Positions 1-5,117 of a stretch of 7,380 bases of DNA are shown here, piece after piece. The notes beneath the pieces are model-generated. The model saw only the letters and a list, made by a program, of their open reading frames with translations. It was not told the DNA's origin and ran no database searches. Within the stretch, counting starts at the first letter, position 1, and the number at the start of each line of letters is the position of its first letter. The stretch is from a bacterium. GTDB lineage: Bacteria > Patescibacteriota > Minisyncoccia > Phycocordibacterales > JAUSIJ01. The position numbers were made by a program, and so were the translations under genes. The DNA lies in assembly GCA_030647855.1 (NCBI GenBank), contig JAUSIJ010000043.1, forward strand, positions 1 through 7,380, in the 5' to 3' direction.

Positions 1-48
1 GACGACGGTGCCGATGGTATCACAGTAACTCTAATTGAGGAGACAGCA

Positions 49-225
49 ATGCGGATAAATTGGAAGAAGAAACTATGCGACGGTCCGGCAATCGAGTTCG
101 CTATCCTTGTCCTACTTGTGGTGCTTGGTACAGTCTTTGTCTTCAGCGAGATAGTTGGGAGTGCATATGAGATCATGCCTCCACTAGAAAGAGCTGTACC
201 CGCTACTACGGCAGTGGCCGACTGA
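49..225 (+). CDS. Small single-pass membrane peptide, weakly Flp-pilin-like, 58 aa
   Basis: This short ORF encodes 58 residues: a basic N-terminus (MRINWKKK), one hydrophobic segment at about residues 15-36, and a short polar tail ending in VAD. An AGGAG sits at 38-42, six bases before the ATG, and an intrinsic terminator starts nine bases after the TGA, so both ends look like a real gene. The junction GPAIEF followed by a hydrophobic helix recalls class IV (Flp/TadE-type) prepilins, in which a Gly cleavage site is followed by a Glu and an aromatic residue. Here the Glu is at +4 after the Gly rather than the usual +5, so this is only a resemblance. The same frame stays open to base 1, so the gene may start outside the window; the ribosome site favours 49. 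Another frame ends at TAA 26-28 and could be the tail of an upstream gene. No neighbour in view supports a pilus role. Confidence 0.5.
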   Translation: MRINWKKKLCDGPAIEFAILVLLVVLGTVFVFSEIVGSAYEIMPPLERAVPATTAVAD

Positions 226-233
226 TTTTCCTT

Positions 234-266
234 AACCCCATTCGAAATCGGATGGGGTTTTTGTTT
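234..266 (+). terminator. Intrinsic terminator of the 58-aa ORF
   Basis: The arms at 234-244 (AACCCCATTCG) and 249-259 pair over 11 bp, with one G-T wobble and a 4-nt loop. The T-rich run 258-266 follows. The hairpin begins nine bases after the TGA at 223-225 and points in the plus direction. Confidence 0.88.
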
Positions 267-308
267 AGGCAAAATTAATGGAGAGATAGAGTTGAAATGA
301 GAGAAGTG

Positions 309-344
309 GAAACAAAAATCGCCCTTCCGAGCGATTTTTGTTTC
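309..344 (-). terminator. Intrinsic terminator of the HU gene, probably two-sided
   Basis: A 14-bp perfect stem joins 309-322 and 331-344 around an 8-nt loop. The arms have a GCGA core flanked by A5/T5 runs, so read on either strand the hairpin ends in a T-rich arm. On the minus strand it lies 26 bases past the HU stop codon. It can also catch plus-strand read-through from the small upstream gene. Confidence 0.85.
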
Positions 345-369
345 TCTAGAGATTAGGAGAACTGGTGAA

Positions 370-642
370 TTATTTAACCGAATCCTTGAGTGCTTTGGCG
401 GCGCGGAACTTTGGTACTCGCATTGATGGGACCTGAATGGACTCGCCGGTGCGAGGATTTCTCGCTTGCCTAGCTGCACGGGTCTTGGTCGCGAAGATGC
501 CAAGTCCTGCAATCGATACCTCCTCACCCTTCTTGAGTGAGCTGACGATTGAATCCACTACGGTATCAACCGCTTGTTCAGCCTGAACTTTTGTACCCCC
601 TATCTTGGCGTGTACTGCCTCAACTAATCCTGCTTTGTTCAT
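370..642 (-). CDS. hup: HU-family nucleoid DNA-binding protein, 90 aa
   Basis: This is a histone-like HU protein, which dimerises, bends DNA non-specifically and compacts the nucleoid. The 90-residue length is the family norm. It starts MNKAGLVEAV, has the core GLGIF at 46-50, and carries the DNA-binding arm RNPRTGE at 61-67, whose Pro63 is the residue that intercalates into the minor groove in characterised HU/IHF proteins. The C-terminus has the typical FRAAKALKDSV helix. A generic HU is more likely than an IHF subunit because there is one copy in view and no extended tail, but sequence alone does not exclude IHF-like specificity. The gene is a single unit with its own promoter and terminator. 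No Shine-Dalgarno sequence precedes the ATG; instead there is an A/T-rich stretch with TAATAAA (646-652). Confidence 0.96.
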   Translation of the reverse strand: MNKAGLVEAVHAKIGGTKVQAEQAVDTVVDSIVSSLKKGEEVSIAGLGIFATKTRAARQARNPRTGESIQVPSMRVPKFRAAKALKDSVK

Positions 643-677
643 TGTTTTATTAATGGGTTTATAAAAATTCGACCGTC

Positions 678-709
678 AAGACTGGATTGGCTTTAACTAC
701 ACCAGTCTT
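678..709 (-). other. Hairpin in the predicted HU mRNA leader
   Basis: AAGACTGG at 678-685 and CCAGTCTT at 702-709 are perfect 8-bp inverted arms around a 16-nt loop. If transcription starts near 715, this hairpin takes up nearly half of the roughly 72-nt leader. It has no T-run on its exit side, so it is not a terminator. A role in mRNA stability or translation control is inference. Confidence 0.5.
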
Positions 710-713
710 TAGC

Positions 714-750
714 CTTAATTAAGTATATAATAAGCCACTTATTGCGCAAT
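714..750. promoter_or_regulatory. Cluster of palindromes over the HU promoter
   Basis: Three short palindromes lie side by side. CTTAATTAAG (714-723) overlaps the -10 and start region. AATAAG-CCA-CTTATT (729-743) fills the spacer. ATTGCGCAAT (741-750) overlaps the -35. Such placement suits repressor or self-regulatory binding, but A/T-rich DNA gives short palindromes easily, so operator function is only a suggestion. Confidence 0.35.
722..749 (-). promoter_or_regulatory. Predicted HU promoter
   Basis: On the minus strand a -35 TTGCGC (744-749) and a -10 TATACT (722-727) are separated by 16 bp. The -10 matches 5 of 6 consensus bases and the -35 only 3 of 6. The predicted start is near 715. 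A second possibility is a perfect TTGACA at 784-789 with TATTAG (763-768) after a short 15-bp spacer. Confidence 0.55.
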
Positions 751-790
751 AGAGCCAATTTTCTAATACAAAAAGAAGTGTATTGTCAAA

Positions 791-2320
791 TTAGCGCGCA
801 AATTCAACGACGCGAGACTCGCGAATGACGGTTACCTTGATTTCTCCTGGATATTTAAGCTCGTTTTCCACCCGTGTGGCTATATCCCGAGCCATTTTTT
901 TGGCATCGAGATCGGAGACTTGGTCCGGGTAGACAAAGATGCGGATTTCTCGGCCGGCTTGAAGAGCAAACGATTTTTCAACGCCAGTGAAGGAGTTCGC
1001 GATCGCTTCAAGGTCGCCAAGGCGTTTTAGGTAATTCTCAACCGTATCGCGGCGCGCGCCCGGACGGCTACCCGATATAGCATCGGCTACCTGGACGATA
1101 ATTGACTCGACGGTTTCGTACGGATATTCGCCGTGATGCGCCTGCATGGCTTTTACCACCTCTTCGCTTACGCCAAATTTCTGAAGAATGCGCCGGCCGA
1201 TCTCTACATGAGTGCCCTGGACTTCGTGATCCACCGCTTTGCCGATATCGTGCAAGAGCGCGCCTGTTTTGGCGACGCTCACATTGACCCCGAGTTCTTC
1301 GGCAAGCATGCCGGCAATGTGGGCCATTTCGATAGAATGCTGGAGCACGTTTTGTCCGTAACTCGTGCGGAAGTAGAGGCGGCCGAGAATAGCCACGACC
1401 CTTGGGTCGAGATTGAAGACGCCGCATTCATATACTGCCTGTTCGCCCTTTTCCTTGATGATGCGGTTGATCTCTTGTTTGGCCTTTTCCACCGCCTCTT
1501 CGATCTTGGCCGGCTGAATGCGGCCGTCGAGGATGAGATTTTCAAGAGCAAACTTGGCCACTTGTCGGCGGACCGGATCAAAGGACGAGATGATGATGGC
1601 GCCAGGGGTATCATCAATGATCACTTCCACACCGGTAGCGCGCTCAAAAGCCTTGATGTTGCGGCCTTCCTTGCCGATAATTTTGCCTTTGATTTCGTCA
1701 GAGGGAATGGTGACAGTCGTTGAGAGAATGTCGGCCGATACGGAGTTGCCGAGCCGCTGAATAGCGGTGACCAGAATATCCTTTGCCTTGCGTTCAATTT
1801 GTTCGGCACCGTAGCGCTCGAGTTTCTGGAGGTGAATGACGAGATCTTCCTCCGATTGTTTTTCTACCAAGGTGAGCAGTTCCTTTTTTGCATCCTCTCG
1901 GTCGAGCCCGGAAATTTTTTCAAGCTCTCCTTGCTTTTCAGCCACGAGATTTTCAGCCTTCTCCTTGATGGCCTTGATTTCAGCCACCTTTCCTTTGATG
2001 GCTTCGACTTCCTTATCTATATCGAGCTGGCGCTTGTCGAGAAACTCCTCTTTTTTTACGAGACGTTCCTCGGTTTTTTTGGCCTGCTCTTCTTTTTGCT
2101 TGATCTCTCCTCGCGACTCTTTCAGGTTTTCGGCTGCTTTTGCCTCGGCTTCGGCGGTGATTTTCTTCACCTCCTCTTTGGCATCAAGCATCATCTGCTT
2201 GATCTTGAGCTCAAGTGAGCTCTTGCGTTGCAATGTGATAAGCAGGCGGAGAAGATACCCAAGCACTACTCCGGCGAGCCCCGTAAAGCTCGCGAAGAGC
2301 AGTACGAATTTTAATGACAT
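791..2320 (-). CDS. rny: Ribonuclease Y, membrane-anchored endoribonuclease, 509 aa
   Basis: RNase Y makes endonucleolytic cuts that start mRNA decay and works at the inner face of the membrane. Domains in order: an N-terminal transmembrane helix (about 4-28), a long charged coiled coil rich in Lys and Glu (about 32-165), a KH RNA-binding domain with its GKEG loop at 216-219, and an HD phosphohydrolase domain at about 323-420. The HD metal ligands are visible as H328, H357-D358, H371, H395-H396 and D413. Length is close to the family's usual 510-520 residues and no key residue is missing. The ATG at 2320 is required to include the membrane anchor. A GGGAGG lies 15 bases upstream (2336-2341), an unusually long gap, partly taken up by a small hairpin. 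The gene has its own promoter. No strong terminator follows it, so some read-through into HU is possible. Confidence 0.98.
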   Translation of the reverse strand: MSLKFVLLFASFTGLAGVVLGYLLRLLITLQRKSSLELKIKQMMLDAKEEVKKITAEAEAKAAENLKESRGEIKQKEEQAKKTEERLVKKEEFLDKRQLDIDKEVEAIKGKVAEIKAIKEKAENLVAEKQGELEKISGLDREDAKKELLTLVEKQSEEDLVIHLQKLERYGAEQIERKAKDILVTAIQRLGNSVSADILSTTVTIPSDEIKGKIIGKEGRNIKAFERATGVEVIIDDTPGAIIISSFDPVRRQVAKFALENLILDGRIQPAKIEEAVEKAKQEINRIIKEKGEQAVYECGVFNLDPRVVAILGRLYFRTSYGQNVLQHSIEMAHIAGMLAEELGVNVSVAKTGALLHDIGKAVDHEVQGTHVEIGRRILQKFGVSEEVVKAMQAHHGEYPYETVESIIVQVADAISGSRPGARRDTVENYLKRLGDLEAIANSFTGVEKSFALQAGREIRIFVYPDQVSDLDAKKMARDIATRVENELKYPGEIKVTVIRESRVVEFAR

Positions 2321-2321
2321 A

Positions 2322-2341
2322 GCGAATCAGTTTCGCCTCCC
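2322..2341 (-). promoter_or_regulatory. rny ribosome binding site with intervening hairpin
   Basis: On the mRNA the GGGAGG (2336-2341) is followed by GCGAA-ACTGA-TTCGC (2336 down to 2322) and then the ATG. Folding this 5-bp stem would bring a distant Shine-Dalgarno sequence close to the start codon. The stem shares one base with the ribosome site, so a 4-bp version is more likely during initiation. Confidence 0.45.
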
Positions 2342-2443
2342 TCTCCTGTATTTAGCGGTTAGTCCGGTCGGATGGTATGTGACAATACATACGAATTTAA
2401 GAAGTTTTAGCGAAAACAAAAATTAAATAATGGTAATACTTCC

Positions 2444-2472
2444 ATCATAAAAGAACTTTGCTCTATTGTCCA
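2444..2472 (-). promoter_or_regulatory. Predicted rny promoter
   Basis: On the minus strand TGGACA (2467-2472, 5/6 match) and TATGAT (2444-2449, 5/6) are separated by the optimal 17 bp. The predicted start near 2437 gives a leader of about 117 nt. The leader contains another small inverted repeat, GTATGT/ACATAC (2375-2392). The promoter lies in the gap after the clpP stop, so rny can be expressed independently of clpP. Confidence 0.75.
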
Positions 2473-2510
2473 GCTGGGGGTTACTTTCCAGGTCGGCCTC
2501 GAGGAATCTA

Positions 2511-3110
2511 TCATTTCACTGCAGGCAGCGTTTTTGACGGCTGGAGAATATCATCAACGATGCCGTATTTTTTCGATTCTTCTGCCGTCATAAAGAAGTC
2601 TCGATCCACATCCTTTTCGATCTGGGCGAGAGAGCGCCCGGTGTGTCGCGCTAAGATTTTATTCATCTGCGCCTTGAGTTTCAAAATTTGTCGCGCCGAG
2701 ATTTCGATGTCGGATGCCTGTCCTTCCGCACCGCCGAGAGGCTGGTGGATCATCACTTCAGAGTTCGGCAGCATGAAACGTTTCCCTTTGGCGCCGGCGG
2801 CGAGGAGGACTGATGCCATCGAGGCGGCGATGCCGACGCAGATCGTTGAAACGTCCGCTTTGACTTGCTGCATGGTGTCGTAGATGGCGAGTCCCGAATA
2901 GACCACTCCTCCTCCCGAATGAATGTAGAGTTGGATATCTTTTTTTGAATCTTCCGAATCAAGGAAGAGCATCTGGGCAATGACGATATTTGCCGTAATG
3001 TCATCAATCGGTCCTCCGAGGAAAATAATTCGCTCTTTTAGAAGCCGCGAGTAAATATCGTAGGCTCGTTCTCCGAACTGCGATTTTTCTATTACTGTTG
3101 GTATTAACAT
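2511..3110 (-). CDS. clpP: ATP-dependent Clp protease proteolytic subunit, 199 aa
   Basis: ClpP forms a double-ring chamber that degrades unfolded proteins delivered by ClpX or ClpC/ClpA ATPases in the cytoplasm. The catalytic triad is complete and numbered as in E. coli mature ClpP: S97 in GIAASM, H122 in MIHQP and D171 in VDRDFF. The N-terminal axial loop region ([10 protein letters not shown]), the LGGPIDD strand and the [13 protein letters not shown] handle region are typical. One departure stands out: the usual INSPGG reads IHSGGG at residues 63-68, with Pro replaced by Gly and Asn by His. I place the start at 3110 because family members begin with this MLIPTV-type sequence and because the predicted promoter lies between this ATG and the in-frame upstream start at 3167. 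There is no Shine-Dalgarno sequence; TAATAAA (3118-3124) precedes the start. No ATPase partner gene is in view. Confidence 0.97.
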   Translation of the reverse strand: MLIPTVIEKSQFGERAYDIYSRLLKERIIFLGGPIDDITANIVIAQMLFLDSEDSKKDIQLYIHSGGGVVYSGLAIYDTMQQVKADVSTICVGIAASMASVLLAAGAKGKRFMLPNSEVMIHQPLGGAEGQASDIEISARQILKLKAQMNKILARHTGRSLAQIEKDVDRDFFMTAEESKKYGIVDDILQPSKTLPAVK

Positions 3111-3133
3111 ATCTTTATTTATTAGTACTTCGC

Positions 3134-3162
3134 ATGATACAACAAAAAAGCCTGGTATACAA
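3134..3162 (-). promoter_or_regulatory. Predicted clpP promoter
   Basis: On the minus strand TTGTAT (3157-3162, weak -35) and TATCAT (3134-3139, 5/6 match) are separated by 17 bp. The predicted start near 3127 gives a leader of only about 17 nt. Upstream, 3163-3260 is A/T-rich with no gene that I can support. Confidence 0.6.
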
Positions 3163-3260
3163 TTCACTTAACATATATCGAGCACATGAATAATTAGCGG
3201 CAATAAAAAATCCGACTTTCCCTTTTCTCTTTCGTCATTAAAAAATATTTTCCTCTCGCA

Positions 3261-3292
3261 AGATAAAAGCGCCATGAATATTCATGGCGCTT
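3261..3292 (-). terminator. Perfect 26-bp palindrome terminator of the 277-aa gene
   Basis: A 26-bp perfect palindrome at 3267-3292 has arms AAGCGCCATGAAT and its exact complement. On the minus strand it runs into TTTTATCTT, making a strong intrinsic terminator. It overlaps the TAA stop codon (3291-3293) of the gene it ends. Confidence 0.88.
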
Positions 3293-4124
3293 ATTTGACT
3301 GCCACCAGAGTCAGTCTGGATTTCTTCTCTTCGGTTAGGTGCGCTTCCACGACAAACCCTTTGGAGTGATATTCAAGGTTTGCACAGGGAAGGGGATAGG
3401 CAAGCTCCTGACCGTCTATGAAGATATGATGCTCGGATTTGACGACGAGCGTATTTCTTTCAACGCCGGCCGTGATCCACTCGTCGGTTTCCTCAAGCGT
3501 ATCGCAGAGCACTTCCTCTCCAAAAAGGATTTTTTTTTCTTCACGGAGTGCGATACCGTCGCGAAACGGCTGCCAGTGGGAGTAACCAAGCACTGGTTTC
3601 TCCGTGCGGAGCACCTCTTTAGTCTTGCCGGAAAAATCGATAAAAAGAAACTGAGTTTCGATTCTGCCGATGAAACCGCGGGCGACGGGTTTTATTTCGT
3701 CGAACGAGTGAACCGAGAGTGGCTTGGCATGAGCGCTCAGGAATCTGCGGCTTTCGAGAAGAAAAAGTCCATTTTCTCCTTCGATGAGAATAGTGCCACT
3801 TTGATGTGAAGAGCAGCGCTTGACCGAACCCTTGTGCCGTAAGAGCCGTTTGCCGCCAAAAAAGAAATCATTTCCCATGCGGCTCACGACCGTATTTTTG
3901 TAGAAGGGCCAGCACTCCACATACTGTCCTTCGCAAAGAATTTCGCTTCCGTTTAGGCGGAAGGTGTGAGGTTCGGTATAAGCTCTGGTGATTACACCGG
4001 CGGGGTGACACTCTCGATAGGAGAAATCGCCGTCACAGAGGTGAAATACGTCACCGGTCGCGGCATCCTTGAGAAGCGTTTGTATAGATCCCACTTTTAC
4101 GGTTGTCCGAATTCTTCGAGACAT
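3291..4124 (-). CDS. Hypothetical cytosolic protein, probably beta-rich, 277 aa
   Basis: I do not recognise this protein. It has no signal peptide and no membrane segment. It is built of short hydrophobic stretches split by turn-forming GN, DG and SG pairs, such as GTILIEGENGLFLLES (110-125) and FIDFSGKTKEVL (161-172), recurring roughly every 35-45 residues. This looks like a mostly beta fold, possibly propeller-like, which is inference. Cys30, Cys39, Cys64, Cys71 and Cys104 are spread without a clear zinc pattern. I chose the ATG at 4124 because GGAGG (4129-4133) sits four bases before it; an in-frame TTG at 4139 would add five residues but includes the ribosome site. It is divergent from rsmE across a 98-bp gap; I see no convincing promoter on its side. 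An A9 run (3530-3538 on the complement) lies in the coding sequence. Confidence 0.85.
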   Translation of the reverse strand: MSRRIRTTVKVGSIQTLLKDAATGDVFHLCDGDFSYRECHPAGVITRAYTEPHTFRLNGSEILCEGQYVECWPFYKNTVVSRMGNDFFFGGKRLLRHKGSVKRCSSHQSGTILIEGENGLFLLESRRFLSAHAKPLSVHSFDEIKPVARGFIGRIETQFLFIDFSGKTKEVLRTEKPVLGYSHWQPFRDGIALREEKKILFGEEVLCDTLEETDEWITAGVERNTLVVKSEHHIFIDGQELAYPLPCANLEYHSKGFVVEAHLTEEKKSRLTLVAVK

Positions 4125-4187
4125 GAGACCTCCATTCAAAAAACATCTGCCTCGACACTAACACAAAGAAACAAAAAAGGGGAGCGT

Positions 4188-4216
4188 TTGCTAAAACAGG
4201 TCCCGAGCTCTAGTAT
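4188..4216 (+). promoter_or_regulatory. Possible rsmE promoter giving a leaderless mRNA
   Basis: TTGCTA (4188-4193, 4/6) and TAGTAT (4211-4216, 4/6) are separated by 17 bp. Transcription would start at about 4223, which is the A of the rsmE ATG. There is no Shine-Dalgarno sequence upstream of that ATG, as expected for a leaderless message. Both boxes are only moderate matches. Confidence 0.45.
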
Positions 4217-4222
4217 GTAGGC

Positions 4223-4921
4223 ATGCGTTTCCACCGCTTCTTCATTCCCCAGCCGATTAGCATAGGAGAATCAGTGGTTATTCGGGATGCAGATTTGTTA
4301 CACCAATGGCAACGAGTATTTCGCTACCGAAGCGGCAGAGAAGTTATTCTGTTCGATGGCAGTGGTTACGATTATCGGTCGGTGATCGAAAAAATTTCTA
4401 AGAGCGAGGCAGAGCTCAAGGTGCTAAAAATGGATAAAGCGGCATCTCCTCTAAAAGCCATTACTCTCTATCTCTCCCTCCTTAAAAAAAATAATTTTGA
4501 ACTGGTACTTGAGAAGGGTACAGAGATCGGCATCTCCGCTTTTGTTCCAGTCCAGAGTGACAGAAGCGAAAAAAAAGGTTTTAATATTGCGCGTTGTAGG
4601 AAAATTATTAAAGAGGCCGCCGAGCAGAGCGGTCGAGGCATTTTACCGGCGCTTAGTGAAAAGGAAGAGCTTTCGACAATCATAGAGCGTGCGGAAATTC
4701 CTCTTCTCGCTTTTGACTCCGCGGGAAAAACTTTCGACTCGTCGCAATTCAAAAACTTTGGCGCCCTAGGCGTACTTATCGGACCGGAAGGGGGCTGGAG
4801 CGATGGCGAACTCGAGCTATTTAAAAAAAAGAACGTGGAGATCCAATCCTTGGGACCTTTGACGCTTCGTGCTGAGACGGCCGCCATTGTTGGAACTTTT
4901 TCTCTGTTAATTGATAAATAA
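4223..4921 (+). CDS. rsmE: 16S rRNA (uracil(1498)-N(3))-methyltransferase RsmE, 232 aa
   Basis: RsmE uses S-adenosylmethionine to methylate N3 of U1498 in 16S rRNA, near the decoding site of the 30S subunit. The N-terminal part (about 1-70) is the PUA-like RNA-binding domain, starting MRFHRFF. The rest is a SPOUT-class knotted methyltransferase domain with the family marks EKGTEIG (97-103), EAAEQSGR (131-138), IGPEGGW (186-192) and LGPLTLRAETA (210-220), the last two forming the cofactor-binding knot. Length is close to the usual 230-250 residues and nothing essential is missing. It is the only clearly recognisable plus-strand gene here and a single transcription unit with its own terminator. 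The coding sequence has three A8 runs (4484-4491, 4569-4576, 4823-4830), all in lysine-rich stretches. Confidence 0.97.
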   Translation: MRFHRFFIPQPISIGESVVIRDADLLHQWQRVFRYRSGREVILFDGSGYDYRSVIEKISKSEAELKVLKMDKAASPLKAITLYLSLLKKNNFELVLEKGTEIGISAFVPVQSDRSEKKGFNIARCRKIIKEAAEQSGRGILPALSEKEELSTIIERAEIPLLAFDSAGKTFDSSQFKNFGALGVLIGPEGGWSDGELELFKKKNVEIQSLGPLTLRAETAAIVGTFSLLIDK

Positions 4922-4933
4922 TTTTTACTAAAA

Positions 4934-4967
4934 AAAGTGCAATCCCATGGGCGGATTGCACTTTGTT
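4934..4967 (+). terminator. Intrinsic terminator of rsmE
   Basis: A perfect 12-bp stem pairs 4934-4945 (AAAGTGCAATCC) with 4953-4964 around a 7-nt loop, 12 bases past the TAA. The exit side is CTTTGTT, a modest T-run, so termination may be less complete than at the other hairpins here. Confidence 0.8.
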
Positions 4968-4971
4968 CCAG

Positions 4972-4988
4972 TGTTCCATGTTGGAACA
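4972..4988. repeat. Inverted repeat TGTTCCA-TGT-TGGAACA
   Basis: Perfect 7-bp arms surround a 3-nt centre. A third copy of GTTCCA lies just upstream at 4965-4970. The repeat follows the rsmE terminator closely in the middle of a convergent gap, with no T-run and no promoter beside it. It may be a second stabilising hairpin. The rest of the gap, 4989-5076, shows nothing I can support. Confidence 0.45.
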
Positions 4989-5076
4989 TACGAAGCTCAG
5001 AGAGAGATGAACCGCTTTTCCTCTCGAAAGGATTACAGCATCTAAAAGTCGAGCGCAACTTCTTGAAATTTTTTAC

Positions 5077-5104
5077 AAAAAAACCCTCGGACAAACCGAG
5101 GGTT
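5077..5104 (-). terminator. Intrinsic terminator of the 370-aa membrane protein gene
   Basis: The arms AACCCTCGG (5082-5090) and 5096-5104 form a 9-bp G+C-rich stem with a 5-nt loop. On the minus strand it is followed by a run of seven T. It begins 13 bases past the TAG stop at 5118-5120. Confidence 0.92.
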
Positions 5105-5117
5105 GTGGGTGTTTACA

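Noticed and set aside
365..433. 22-codon GTG-started plus-strand ORF with an AGGAG, antisense to HU
   Set aside because: It lies wholly inside the 3' end of HU on the other strand and encodes nothing recognisable; the ribosome-like site is probably chance.
1133..1723. 196-codon plus-strand open frame inside rny
   Set aside because: It is antisense to the KH-HD region of a clearly intact RNase Y, has no ribosome site, and its composition follows the complement of the real gene.
1799..2426. Plus-strand open frames opposite the rny coiled coil
   Set aside because: Their Phe/Leu- and Ser-rich translations are what the complement of Lys/Glu-rich coiled-coil codons gives; no start signals support them.
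3111..3167. 19-residue N-terminal extension of ClpP
   Set aside because: It would start upstream of the predicted promoter, and family members begin at the MLIPTV position; the extension has no ribosome site.
4989..5076. Possible RNA gene or short ORF in the convergent gap after rsmE
   Set aside because: There is only a 12-codon ORF (about 5008-5046) and no stable fold or promoter; it looks like plain intergenic sequence.
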